A stretch of DNA of 64,000 nucleotides, from positions 3,906,001 through 3,970,000 of the forward strand of contig JACCLO010000005.1 of NCBI GenBank assembly GCA_029448655.1, given 5' to 3'. The translations under genes and the position numbers were made by a program. This document shows positions 47,201 to 59,135 of the stretch, piece by piece. Numbering within the stretch: position 1 is the first letter of the stretch; every line of letters begins with the position of its first letter. Under the pieces are notes generated by a model. The model did no database searches. It worked only from the letters and a program-made list of their open reading frames with translations, and had not been told where the DNA came from. This DNA comes from Wolfiporia cocos. Taxonomy: Eukaryota > Basidiomycota > Agaricomycetes > Polyporales > Phaeolaceae.

Positions 47201-48224
47201 GGCGCGCTGCGCGGGCGCCACAGCGGAGTCGGCGGCACCAGCGGCGTGGCGGCCGACGTTCCATTCGAACCCACGAGGACGGGGGCGTGCGAGCGGCCGC
47301 GGCCGATCCGTTCACGCGGCTGCGCCGGGCGCACATCGCGCAGACGGGCAACGCTGCGCGGGCCGCGACCCCGGCCACGCCCGCGCCGCTGCGCACACCG
47401 CTTATCGCGGGCATCGCGCGGCGCGGGGCTCCGCGGTGTACGTACGTGGGAGCCCCGGGCCTGCCAGCGCCGCGCGGCGGCGTCGCGCGTCCGCAGCACG
47501 CGCCCGCTGACGAATGGCTGGCGAGCCGCGCGCGCGCACCGCGGCCGGACATTGCATGTGAGCGGGGCGCAGTCGCGCGCGGGGGCCATGAGGCAGGCTA
47601 GCGAGCTGAACGTGGGAGCGTGCCGTAACGCGAACGGGGGCAGAGAAGGCGGCCGGCGACGCGTCTGCACGCGCCCGATATAGCACCCGTCTGCGGTGCC
47701 TGGGCGAGCGCACGCATGGGGAAGGCGGGCGGAAGCACCGCACCTGGGCCAGCTCCTCCCGCTCACTGCGTCCGCGCGCCGCATGGATCAGACGCGTCCA
47801 TCGAACCCGCCCGGCCTCGGAGGGGCCAACTCGGGCACGGCGTTTCCAGTCGGACGCCCACCCAGCGCCGGCGCCCGCACACCGCCGCACACAGCGCCCC
47901 CGCGGGCGCAGGGACGCCGCACAGTGGCCGGGGGCGCGCGCGCGGTGCCGAGAGAGGAAAGGGGCGCCGCCGGAAGACACGGCCGCGGCCGCATCGGACG
48001 GGGTGCCCGGGGCCGCGCGCCGCGGGCCAATGGGGGGGCTCGCGCGCACGCGCCCGCCGGATTGGGAATGCCCAGCCACCGCGAGCGTGCGGCATCATCA
48101 CCGTCCCCTTTCCTCCCCTCAAATATGCGGCCCCGTCCCCGCCGCCACTCCCCGTTCCCCTCCCGCCCTGCCCCCCTGCCCCTGCGAGCCGCCCTCGCCC
48201 TCGTCGTCGCCCCCCGCGAGCCCC
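44273..48224. other. GC-rich intergenic region between divergent genes
   Basis: About 4 kb with no recognisable protein. From roughly 45,150 it is extremely GC-rich and CpG-rich, so long open frames appear on both strands without family features or stop-codon constraint. It presumably contains the promoters and 5' UTRs of the BCAS3-like and GATA-like genes. Near 44833-44890 and 44976-45058 there is an imperfect direct repeat starting CGCTTAGCGGACT / CGCTAAGCGGACT and containing CAGTCGGTGCCACAACAA / AGTCGGTGCGACAACGA. Confidence 0.6.
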
Positions 48225-50908
48225 ATGTCCGCCTCGCCCCACCCGCCCCCGCCCCCCGTCGCGACCCGCTCCCCGCCACAGCAGCCCGCGCCCGCGCCCG
48301 CCGACCCCGGCACGCCCCCCCTCATGGCCGCAAAGTCCCCCGCCCAGCTCGCGTCCCTCCTCTCCGACGCCCTCCGCGAGGCCGACGCCCTCCGCGCCGA
48401 CCTCTCCAAGGCCCGCCGCCGCGCTGAAAAGGCCGAGCGCCTCGTCGCCAACCTCACCCAGCCCTCCAGCACGTCCCCCCCGCTCCGCCCCGCCGAAAAC
48501 GCCCCGCCCCCGTCCGCAAACGGCGTCGCGTCCACCGGCCCCCAGGCCCAGCCCTTCCCCGACGCCGCCGTCAAGGCCATCATCGACTGCGAGGCCCGCG
48601 TCGAGCGCGCCGAGCTCGCCCGCGACGAGGCCGAGGCCCGTCTCCGCCGCATACAGGAGGCCTGGGCCGAGCTCCACCACTACCTCAACCAGGTCGACGT
48701 CCGCACCGCCGACACCCGCATGAGCTTCGCCCGCCTCGTCGCCGAGGGCGGCGGCCAGCTCGTCCCCCTCCCCGTCCCCCCCTTCGGCACCGCCCTCCCG
48801 CCCTTTCCCGCCCTCGCGTCCGGCAAGCCCCTCCCCGCCCGCGCCCCCGCCCACAGGACAGGCGTCCACTCCACGCCCCAGTCCTTTCCGTCCCTCCCCC
48901 CGCCCCCCGTCCCCAACCCCTCCGGCCGCGTGAGGCCTCGCTCTGGCAGCCTGGACACCGGCGCATACGGCGCCCTCGCGGGCCCCGGCGGCCCCCCGCC
49001 CTCCAAGCGCCAGCGCGGCGACCGCGACGCCGCCTCGCGCCACTACAGCGTCTCGGTACGTCGCTGACCTCCCTGTATGCGCGCCCCGCCTGACCGCCCG
49101 CAGCCGTCCCACTCGCCCCCGTACGCGTACATGAACGGCCACCACGAGCAGCAGCCGCTCGTCCCCGTCCACCACAACGGCGGCAACAGCGTGCCCGCCC
49201 TCCACCCGTACTACTCGGCGTCGCAGCAGCCGCCCTCGCGCTCGCGCCGCGAGGACGCCGTGCAGATCCGCTACACCGACGCCTCGGGCCGCCCCGCCCA
49301 CCAATACGCCGACCGCTACGGCCAGCGGCGCGGCCGCTCGACCTCGCGCTCGCGCTCCCACTCGCGCTCCCACAGCCGCGGCAGCTCCGCGAGCCTGGAC
49401 GAGATGCTGCTCGAGGCGACCACGGGCGACGGCCCCGACCGTCGCGGGCCCGACGGCACACCGCCCATGCAGCGCCCGCACGGGCAGTCGCTCCAGCAGC
49501 ACCCCTCGCAGCACCTCCCCGCGGCGCGCGGGCGCCCGCGCTCGCAGTCGCCGCTCGAGCACGAATACCACCACCTCGGCGTCGTGCACGCGCACGCGCG
49601 CTCGCGCGGCTCCTCGCTCGTCGGCCACCCGTCGCACGGGCGGCTGCACCCCTCGGGTGCGCTCCCCGCCCCCGGCGTCGCGGCCAACGGCGTGTCGTCC
49701 GTCCCCGGTGGCGCGGCGGGCCCGCTCCCCGCGCCGGGGCAGGTGCAGACGTACCAGACGCACATTTTTGCGCCGCCGGTCACGGGCGCGCCCGTGAAGA
49801 AGACGAAGCTGTCTGCCACGGGAAGCGCGGCGAGCCTCGGCGCCAACGGCAGCGTGCTCACTCTCGGTGCGTCTCGAGTCCCTGCCCAGCGCGTCCTGCG
49901 GCTGACCGGCCCACCTTAGGCCCGACGGGAAGCGTCATCTCAGGGCCGGCCGTCCTCGGTGGCGGCGGCTATCCGCCCACCAACGCCCAGGGGCAGCGCA
50001 TCTGCAGGCAGTGCGGCCTTCCCGGGCGCTACAAGGAGGGCAAGTGCGTCGAAAAGTGGGGCCCGGGCCCCGAGGGCCCTGGCACGGTGTGTGACCGGTG
50101 AGTTTGCCTGCCGTACCCACCCGCGGATCGCCGCTGATCGCCCTGCAGGTGCCGTAAGAAGATGAAGCGCGTGGAGCGCCGCGGGACGCTCGATGGCCAG
50201 ATGGCGGGCGGCGTCGGCCTCGCGCACCCGCACCACCCCGTGGCCGTCCACCCCTCCCAGCACCATCACAGCGCGCTCAACGGCCGCGCGCCGAGCGACC
50301 ACGCGCTCCGGCGGTCGGACACCATGCCCGCGAACCACCACCCGTCCCAGTCCGTACGCGGGCCCCTGGGCGCGCACAGCACCCACATCCTCTCGTCCGC
50401 AGCGTACCCGCGCCACGACCGCGACGAGCCGCGCACGCGCCCCGCGTCGCCGCACGGCCCGCGCGTCAGCCAGCGCTCCCCGCCCACGCCGCCGTACATC
50501 GCGACGCTCCCGGGCTCGTCCGTGGAGGACGACATCTACGAGGCGGAGCGCATCGCGCGCGCGCGCGGCAGCCGCGGGCAGTCGCCCCGCTCCGTGCAGC
50601 ACCGCGTGAACGGCACGAGCTCGTCGAGCAGCACCTCGCCCCCGCTCAACGGGGTGAACGGCGTGTCGCACTCTGCGCGCGGCTCCCCACGCGGCTCCGA
50701 CATCTCGCGCGGCTCGGGTGGCAGCAAGCGCTCGGACAACGACATGGACGTCGATGCGGACGCTGATGCGGACGCTGACGCCGACGCCGACGCGGAGGCC
50801 GAGGTGGACGCGGAAGCGGATGCTGACGCGGAGCTGCTCGAGGCAGTCGACGCGGCCGAGGCGAATAACGCCGACGAGGAGTGGTTGAAGAAGGAGGAGA
50901 TGTCATGA
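48225..50908 (+). CDS. GATA-like zinc-finger nuclear protein
   Basis: Probable DNA-binding regulator. Exon 1 (48225-49055, chosen ATG MSASPHPPPPP) encodes a Pro-rich start and a coiled coil with LRADLSKARRRAEKAERLVA and ARDEAEARLRRIQEAWAELH. Exon 2 (49104-49866) has an Arg/Ser stretch, RSTSRSRSHSRSHSRGSS. Exon 3 (49920-50097) and exon 4 (50149-50908) together form the zinc motif CRQCGLPGRYKEGKC, then KWGPGPEGPGTVCDRCRKK. Spacing is CX2C-X10-C-X14-CX2C. The WGxGPEGPxxxCxxC part resembles a GATA finger, with a longer loop and an extra cysteine. A basic segment KKMKRVERRG follows. The tail is low-complexity and acidic, with DADADADA repeats, ending WLKKEEMS. Three introns of 48-53 bp fit in phase. 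An upstream in-frame ATG at 48003 is less likely because the region has no protein character. Confidence 0.8.
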
Positions 50909-51711
50909 TGGGGACACGATATGCCACGCCAGCCGACGAACATTCTGTGAATGTGACACGACGGACCCGCTCTGTATTCTGCCGTTTGTTTTAGGTTAGA
51001 CAGTTGTGCTCGCATGCTTTCGTCTGTATCTCGTATGAACGTCGCCGTTTTCGCAATCGAAACCACTATGAGCTCATCGCCTCTGGCTGACATGCTATCG
51101 CCTCGCAATGAACAAGCGGCCAACAGGTAACGGTCGACCCATCGCATCAGCTATACGAGTTTAATTACCCATGGCTTCGCCACGAATATCAATTGTTATT
51201 TAAGTGAGATAACTAATAGAATAAGGGAAAAACACATTGGATGGAGACATTATGAGTCCATCCAACCTCCAGGGTGTATGATCACCCTGCTGCACCTGTC
51301 CTTTGTTCTCTGCCCGCTCAGCCACTTCCTCCACCTCGCTGATGCTCGGTGTCGTCGTCGCTTCGCTTGTAACATTGTGTCCACAAATGTAGTGCCTCAG
51401 AAAACTCCCTGAATTCTCTTAATTTGATTTTCTGGCGGGTATATACAGTACAGGCCATCTACGTTACAACAGCTACAAAATCCCCGTGGCACAGCGCAGG
51501 GAGGACGCACGAAACGCGAGTTTTCGAAGGGATTTGAACGCGCACCTTACAGGCGCCGGGCGTGGGAATACACTGGCCAACTCCCCGGGTCGGTGGCGCA
51601 AGCCCTATGGGACGACGGACAGCACGTGGCACACGTGGAAAAGCACATGGCAATTCCCACGCAACGGTCATCCCTTTATTATATGATACTGACCCGTACA
51701 CCAGACGGCGA
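50909..51711. other. Intergenic between 3' ends
   Basis: Convergent gene ends. A weakly tRNA-like stretch around 51525-51590 (minus strand, B-box-like GCGTTCAAATCC) does not fold into a convincing tRNA. Confidence 0.5.
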
Positions 51712-53541
51712 TCACCTCGCTTGGAGCTTCGCGGTGTCCGTGTGCAAGGACTGCTCGATCGCCCACTCCGCCACATCCCACTGGTCGTCAAAGCGCCACT
51801 GCCACTGCCACTGCCACTGCCTGTACAGAGCCCGCCCCAGCTCCTCCAGCCGCTCGCGCTCATCCGGGCAGGCGCGCCCGTCGTAGCATCCCTCGCCGTT
51901 GAACTCGCACATGCGGCCCGTCGCACGTGCGCGCTGCAGCACGGTCTTGGCGAACGGGAGGCGGACGCTCTGGTAGATGCGGAGCACTTCGGGTACGCGT
52001 GATGGCGTCGCGAGCGGGTGCGTCAACAGGCGTCCGAGGATGTACGCGTCCTGTTCTGCGGTGTCAGCTTTTGCGCGAGCGGTAAACGTGCACGGCGGAC
52101 CTCGATGGCTTGCCCGGCACCGGCGCCCAGGTGCGTCTCCATCGCGTGGACCTGGTTCACGTTAGAACGTCGGACTCCGCAGAATCGTACGTGCTCACAG
52201 CATCCCCTATCAAGGCCACACGTTTTGTTACGGAGAATGGCAGCCCGGGCACCATGTGGATGGCCCACCGGGACGGGCTGTCCACGACGCACTGCTATCT
52301 CTCAGTCGATGCTCATAGTGGTATTGCGGGTGCATCATTCACCTCGAGCATTTCCTGCACCTCGCGCTCCCATCCGGCGAAGAGCGCCACGAGCTCCTCC
52401 CGAGGCACGGTTTGTACCCACTTGCCATCATAAGTGCCTCCTTCGGCCTCTGGATCCGTAATGAACCCGATGAAGGTTATGAAGCTGCCATGTGAGACGG
52501 GATAGGACACGACATGCTTCAAACTCGACTTGAGCGGCTACCGGGGATGGCGTTACAAGTCACATACCTTTGATTTCCCCGAATACTAAATCACGAACGC
52601 AAAGCAACGTCATGAGCAATCCAAATACTCAAATGTGAAGCGACGCACGCAGAGGGTGGACCGCAGGCCCTGATGATTGGGATTGACCTTCTTCAGCCTC
52701 TCCGTTGGGATCAAATACCGGTAGGCGATCATTCCTGTCCACTTGGGCGTTGCTGCTGAGCACCGCGGACAATCATCCCTCCCTATATCCAGGCTGCACT
52801 CGTGCTGATGCGCGAGGTCGTACATGGTTGAGCGCACGGCAGACTTGATACCATCTGCTCCAATCAATATGTCGGCTTCCGCTGTCGTCCCATCGGTGAA
52901 GGTGAGCTCGATGTGTTTGATCTGACCGTCCTTGTCTGCGATCTCTATGTATTTCGATAGTTTCTTCGAGACGTGGATCTTGTACCTGGATGGGATGTTG
53001 CTCTTCAACACCCCGACTAGATCCCCACGATGCATCGACGACGATCCATCTAACCATCAGGTGAATAACATGTGGCGCATGCGGACATGGGACACGCACA
53101 AGGTAGCATTACGGTGTGATATGTAAATGGGTTGGTGTCGTTGTCTCCTCTTCTATACGTGAACCCGGGTCCTGGTACGTTCAACACTCATTAATCCACG
53201 CAATAAATAGATACCGCAGAGCCAGCACCCACCGATGCCTTTATTTGGTGGCCTCACAGACGCTTCCGCGAGTTGCCCGTCTATCCCAAGAAGTTGCATC
53301 ACGCGCCATGTGCGCTGCCATACGGTAATACCAGCGCCAAAGGTAGTGATTTCTGGCCTTCCCTCGTACAAGTTCACTTCGATGGGGCTGTCCTCGCGTT
53401 CATGACGTGCTAACACAGCTGCCAGAGCCAGTCCGCCAATGCCACCACCGCTATCGATGAGGCTCAGTGTATGTGTGCGCGGATCGCGATATCCAGCACT
53501 CACCAGATAGCAATTTTGAACTTTGGGTTTATCGCCGACAT
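51712..53541 (-). CDS. FAD-dependent monooxygenase, salicylate hydroxylase-like
   Basis: Group A aromatic hydroxylase type: uses NAD(P)H and O2 to hydroxylate a small aromatic. The ATG at 53539-53541 gives MSAINPKFKIAI, and a 53-bp-class intron joins it in phase to CGGGIGGLALAAVLARHE, the FAD-binding GxGxxG. Next come NLYEGRPEITTFGAGITVWQ, the RGD-type block SSMHRGDLVGVLKSNIPSRY, ADILIGADGIKSAVRSTMYD (DG motif), GMIAYRYLIPTERL, VVSYPVSHGSFITFIGF, DSPSRWAIHMVPGLPFSVTK, RVALIGDA, HAMETHLGAGAGQAIE and DAYILGRLLTHP. The C-terminus has a WQWQWQW repeat, then DDQWDVAEWAIEQSL, stopping at 51712. Introns lie near 53490-53440, 53280-53070, 52560-52500, 52345-52300, 52195-52150 and 52110-52060. It should be soluble. 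The substrate is unknown. Confidence 0.88.
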
Positions 53542-54950
53542 CTGCGTTCTCGGAAGAAATCACTGTGAGGTCGGCTAGCAAAGGAGGGTAACGATCGCTG
53601 GATGTTGCCTCTAACGATAACAGACGATGCATTTGTATCCTGGGCGAAGCAGAACAGAAAAAAGGCTGTGTCTACTGGCGGGCACCCACTGTGATAGAGC
53701 GCTCCGAGACGGGTGTTCACATCCACCTGAGAAGATTTGTCGCACAGTGGGAATGTCACATCTATGTTGATCTTCCAACGGTTTCTGCGGCTGCCCATCG
53801 GGATCGCTCCCCTGGCGCTTGCATAAGAAGTCGCTGTAATTAGATCGATTACGGTAATCGGAGGCTTGGGTGCATCTCTGTCTACAGGCACAGCATGATC
53901 TGCAGTCGTTGACTCGTATTAAAAGCTCGGTTGCGCCATCCGTGCAAGATCGAAAGAAAGTACATAATGCCGAGCTTGACGCAGTCTCCAATACGGTAGG
54001 ATCCATGTTTGAGCCTCGACGAGTCTTGAAACAATGCCACGATCATATTCGTCAAAAAGGGATATTGCTCATATATCAACGGGCATGGTTTCATTGACTT
54101 CCAACGTCACTGATGTAACGCGCCGAAGCGGAAATTTCTCTGCGCTTATCAGGCACTGCTCAGCAATCAAATTACATAGCCGACTCCACGTACGGGACTT
54201 AGCGGAGGTTCCAAGAAGGCAGATGTAGTAAGTATCGGGCGATGCTTTGGTATAGTCAAGACGATAATGGCCCCCTTTGATTTTGAGAGGGAGGATGGCA
54301 TCGTGATTGCAGATGCATTCGAGCTGAGGCTTGTCAAAACTGACCATGGTGTCCCTTGGACTATGGGTCCGTGTACGCGTACTCGGCGAGGGGACGGAGG
54401 AATTCTAGACGAAGCTAGTGGACAGACAGATCGACATTCGATCAACTTGATGGTCTGATCCTGAGCCTGAGGTTTGAGCGTGATTATGGTCTTTGAGAAA
54501 AGCAACGGTATTGATGTTACGATTTTTCGCGGTCGGAGATAAAGTCAGAAGCCATCCCACGCCGATAGATTGCTCTGTGGGATAATACTTGCTGCCACTG
54601 TTACAGTGATTGTGTGAGCCCACACCTGGACATCTCGCAGACGTGCACGCGCTCTGGGAAGTGGTTGTTGACACGGCCACAGCCGCCGACGGTCTGCCAA
54701 ACCTCGGCATGAGGCACGGAAGATGAACAGAACTCACTGGTCCTTCAATTTATGCATCACACTTCATGCATTCAGCTGGGGCTTGAGTTAGAGTCTGTGC
54801 TGCCAAGTGCCAAGTGTCTCGGTAAGTTTTCGATCTCTGCTCGCGATCGGGCGCACGTGCACTACCAGAACGTCTGATCGAGACTAGCTAAAGCTATCTC
54901 GGCTTTCCTAACCCACACGTAGACTTTCATCTCTCCTCTCGACTGCCACC
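53542..54950. other. Intergenic, with unassigned coding-like stretches
   Basis: A minus-strand open frame near 53540-53891 (MPVDRDAPKPPITVIDLITA) and a plus-strand one near 54267-54456 (REDGIVIADAFELRLVKTDH) look more protein-like than their surroundings. They match no family I recognise and lack splice context. They may be gene relics. Confidence 0.35.
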
Positions 54951-56949
54951 ATGCCAGAGACGACACCATTCCCAAGTACACCAACGCCCAGTGTTATGAG
55001 TCACCGACTCTCAAACGTCCCAGCGATTTCATCCTGGAAGCACCGCCCAGACGCCACAAGACGCGTTTTCAAGCGGCCGAGGAAGAAGTTGAGGCTGCAG
55101 CCAAAAGGGTCAACAGCTTATTCGAATCCGTAGAAGCTAAGATATTGCCGCCTCTACAGAAAATGAATCCTGAAACAGCTTATGATAAGCTCACTATTGC
55201 TTGTATGAGACTCGTCGTTAAAGCTGCTCTTGCTGCTGGAGTGAAAAAGTTGTATGTTCGCAAGGCCTTGGATGTACGTATCGACATCACGGACAATTAC
55301 CCGGATACGGCAAGTAAGCTTGCTATCTATTCCTGACATCCTTAGTCCCAAGTTGACGCGCGCTCAAAAGAGATGGCACTGCGTGAGTTGAATTCACAGT
55401 ATGCAAAGTTTGCCGATCAGTTCAAGCCAATGCTCGACTCCCTCCCTCCGCCATCGGAATTCGGCAAGGCGAGTGTGTGGCCGTACAACGCTCCAACGCA
55501 GGCATCTTCTGTCTGCGTCCCACCAACAACACGGGTGTGCCGATATGGACGCTTCACAACGTTTTTCTAGTTCGATTTCGCGCAGACCTTCCACAGCCAT
55601 CAGCTACCTCACCTCCAATCACCGATAAGGATGTCGTGGCTGCATCCATCCGTGCTGCCGCGATATTGTGCGATGATATGGGAGAACCATTTCGCAGCAA
55701 GGATGAACGCACAGAATATTTCAATGCTTCTGTCGAGGAACTGCTCCCTGGCGTTGTTCTCAATTGCCCTTTTAACTCATCTTCCGACGTCAACAGTTGT
55801 GAGGTAGATTCGGTATGGTTTGGGGCACAGTGTGCCGATTTGCCTGCGTCAGGACACGCGTGAGGCGGGTGATGCTAGTTACGACATCTACATGCATATA
55901 GTGAACAGCTACTCTCTTGTGGTCAAAAGCTTGAGGGACTCCCCGTCGCCCATGTCGGCTCAGTACCTGAAGGAGGGTGCACCAATGTTTCTCCTTTGTT
56001 TATTAGGTATGTACTCTTAGCTGAATTTGTGTATTATAATAACTTGGATGCCCTCATGATTATCAATCAGGACCTCAGCTATTCGTGTCAGGAGGCTTTG
56101 CAGACGGGGAACGTTTCATCGTGGAACCATTATGTTCACCGTGTTTCATGCTAGCGGATCACACCCGTGAGCGGCAGCATCAGCTTGAACGGTTGCTGTA
56201 TGCGCTCGCTAAAGGGATATTTGAGCTGAAGGAGTACATTGCACAATAATGCCATTTCAAAACTGTGCTCAACTTTGTCCTATAGGCTAACCTGTTCAAC
56301 CGCTGCAACGCCCTCGTTCCCTCCCGCCGTTCCTCGAATCTACTCATCCTGCAGCCTGTATTCCGAGAACACAAGCAACAGTACCCTCACATTCAAGGGG
56401 CGCCTTGACATCTCTCACAGCGGTCGGTTGCTGTTTGCAGCGACGTTGTCGATCACCTCTGCACCAGAAAATCTGCCAAAGGATTTACAGATACCTGTGG
56501 TTGTCAAGCTTGTCAGTGGTTCCTACGGCGAAGACGTACATCGATTTTTGGCTAGCCATGACCTTGCGCCTACCCTCTATGGGTGTGCCCACCTTGAAGG
56601 TGCTCCCACTGCCTATGTCATGGAGCACTTGGATGAGAGTTGGGAGCACTTATTCAACTTCTTGAGACGTGACTCATACCGTCCGTTCCATCAAGCTATA
56701 TGGGCCTCATTGCAGCACGCTCTGTGTTTGCTCGAGCAAGAGGGTTTCGTACATGGTGACCTGAGGTCGAGCAACGGCATGGTGTGGATCGTTGGCGCAG
56801 AACTGGAGATCAAGATTATCGACTTTGACTGTGCGGGCAAAGTCGGTCGGGTATTCTATCCTGCGGTGCGCAACCCGACCATCCATTGGCCTGGTGAGGC
56901 TTTTGGTCGGATAGAAGCCGGACATGATCTCAGGCTGCTTGAGTTGTAG
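54951..56949 (+). pseudogene. Agaricomycete kinase-like family gene, frameshifted
   Basis: Belongs to a large Agaricomycete family with an atypical kinase fold at the C-terminus. N-terminal helical part: VEAAAKRVNSLFESVEAKIL and KLTIACMRLVVKAALAAGVK; then an intron and ELNSQYAKFADQFKPMLDSL. The middle region has CLRPTNNTGVPIWTLHNVF and AASIRAAAILCDDMGEPFRS. The kinase region has IPVVVKLVSGSYGEDVHRFL with the Lys, APTAYVMEHLDESWEHLF (hinge), GFVHGDLRSSNGMVW (HxDxxxxN catalytic loop) and IKIIDFDCAGKVGRVFYPAV (DFD for DFG). Two frame changes do not look like introns: near the start ATG/PKYTN and at the GGGG run at 56397-56400 before RLDIS. The C-terminus stops at RLLEL. It is either a decaying gene or has sequencing errors. 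Confidence 0.65.
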
Positions 56950-57878
56950 TGGGAGGAGGAAACTCATTCCTATGTTTGATCAGTGTTCTCAAAGAAAGAC
57001 TTTTCTCGCTGTAAGCTTCTATCCTGTACATGATACTTGGTATTCTCCTCCATGTAATATGATACTAGCTCAATGCTGTGAGGACACAATGTATGTTCAA
57101 GGACGGTCATCAGCAGGTCAATGACAATCAGTACATCATCTGGTATGTCGGAAATGCCATTGCGCCTGCTGCGAGAATATTGTGCTTGAAATTCTCCGTG
57201 ATAAAGTGCCCAGATATCAGTCGCTTTTTCTATAAATGTTCCCAGCCCACTACATTTTCTGCGAAATGTTCCCAGCCCATTACATTTTCTGCGAAGAGTA
57301 CGGGAACCCTGTCGATGAAAAACGACAATGTGGGAATTTGACAACAGTAACGCGACGCTTGTCCTGCTTATGAGGCAGCTACCACGCTGGTATTCGAGTA
57401 CGATTTCTCCTCGGAAGAGTCGGTGACAACCAACGAGATCTTTCCCTGGAAACACTCGTCAGAACATCTACCAGTGGTCAAATTGTGGTATGTACCTCGC
57501 TCGACGAGCAGGCAAGCGTCTCTGAGACGAAGGACATCCCAGGGAGCACACTATGTTCGCCATCGGATGCGACGGCAGATTCTGTAAAGGAGACATCCTC
57601 AGAGTAGACGTAGGTGCGATTATCGCGCGACAAGTGTCGTATACCGAGCATTAATCGGGAAATGATAATTGCAGCTAATCTGCAAAAGAGGATAAGCGAT
57701 GGATCATTGAGGATATACTATCTGCACTCCCTGAGTTGAGATAGTAACAACATAGCTGTTGGATGCCTGTACGCATCGGTAACGAGTCAGTCAAACTGAC
57801 ATCACTATGAATCGCAACTCGCCCCAAGCCTGGTGTACGGTATCACTTCCAGAGTAATCTGCAGTATATCGAACAACA
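56950..57878. other. Intergenic, no gene recognised
   Basis: Separates the kinase-like gene from the DUF6533 gene. It contains the 30-bp tandem duplication described separately and no supported reading frame. Confidence 0.5.
57234..57293. repeat. 30-bp tandem duplication
   Basis: Two adjacent 30-bp units starting AAATGTTCCCAGCCCA differ at one base (C versus T). This is a simple local duplication. Confidence 0.85.
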
Positions 57879-59135
57879 TTAGAGAACTTTCAGCGGGCTG
57901 TCAGCACCGCTACATCCCAGAATCATAACGGTGTCATACAGGAAGCTTAATGATCCTGAAGAGCTATAAGCGACCAAACGTACAGAAACGCAGAACATAG
58001 ACGAGCTCACCGTTTCTGAGCAACATCGTAACCAAAGGTGTCGTCGTGTCTCTCGACCTCTGTGTTGCGCGCCACGGAAACAGATAGAACCATGAAGTTG
58101 CGATCACTATGATCTCCGTCACCATGGCGGATAGGTGTGTGGGAACCATCACTGAGAGATAATCATTCACCAAATCGAAATATGGAGAGATAGCGCAAAC
58201 CCCTGTATAAGTATGGTCATGAGCTAACGTAGGGATTCTGCCGACATGTCAAATTACTTGATTATATCACTTTGAGGCACGAGCCGTGAGGCTGCGCACA
58301 CAGGTATGATGCCCGTCGAAGGCACATGTGCAGAGAGTCGTCTTACTTGCGCATACTACAAAAATCCGTCGACGCGATTTCACATAACGCTGAGGTAGGC
58401 CACTAACTAAATTGGTTCCAACAGGAGCGAGGCCAAACACCAGCGCGATCACCGCGAGGCATCGTCTCTTCCCACTTATCGCATAGACGCACAACGATGT
58501 AAACACTGAAGCAGATGACGCATCAATGAGCAGGTTCATGATAGATGGAGATGCCCACCTGCGCCCACTACGAAGAATGATAGCTTTACAACGTATTGGA
58601 ATATCAACAGTATCTCACAACTGCCGGTCCAGTAAGCTTATCTCTAGCCAATGAGGCGGCGATGGCCTACGATATCAATGGCGCACCTCTGTCGCGGGAG
58701 GGAGGGTGCATCACATCGTAGGAAGATGCTGAGATCGTTGTTGCAGCACTCACCAGTGGTGTGGTCCAGCCGACTATCTCGAGGATATTGAATATCCCCT
58801 GCACAAGCAGACACAGTCGATTCGTCATAGATAGCGCGGTCCCGCTGGTAAATCGGTACCGCCACACAAGATCGACTTCATCGGAGAAGGTGATGAGGTG
58901 TTCATAGAAGATGAGCGCTAATGTGCCATTCATTTCGTCAAATCTCGATCGAGATACAGGACAGGAACCGTGGACTCGCCGCTCGCCGACACTTGACAGT
59001 ACGCCGATGCGTGCCTGTTGTGAAACGGTCAACGGAAGAATATTCCCAGAGGGACCGCGTGGCACTGTACAGCGACAAATACGCCTGGACATCGTTCATG
59101 ACAGCTGTACCGGCAATTGTCGAGCCCGGTGCCAT
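57879..59135 (-). CDS. DUF6533 multi-span membrane protein
   Basis: DUF6533 proteins are Agaricomycete-expanded, roughly seven-helix membrane proteins of unknown function. The candidate ATG at 59133-59135 gives MAPGSTIAGTAVMNDVQAYL. An intron joins LSLY in phase to TLIFYEHLITFSDEVDLVWR, the family hallmark. Then come TALSMTNRLCLLVQGIFNIL, SASVFTSLCVYAISGKRRCL and AVIALVFGLAPVGTNLV, and after further introns LSAMVTEIIVIATSWFYLFP and TTTPLVTMLLRNG. The last exon, reached through an intron of about 53 bp, encodes SLSFLYDTVMILGCSG and stops at 57879. It probably sits in a cellular membrane. Internal introns near 58720-58545 and 58265-58180 are approximate. The order of hydrophobic segments supports an intact gene. 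Confidence 0.72.

Noticed and set aside
47763..49763. A 666-residue open frame on the minus strand opposite the GATA-like gene
   Set aside because: Composition is low-complexity Arg/Gly/Ala, typical of the antisense of GC-rich DNA, while the plus strand has introns, a zinc motif and a coiled coil that fit in phase.
51525..51590. Possible tRNA on the minus strand
   Set aside because: There is a B-box-like GCGTTCAAATCC and a 5-bp end pairing (GAGTT/AACTC), but no proper D, anticodon or T stems.
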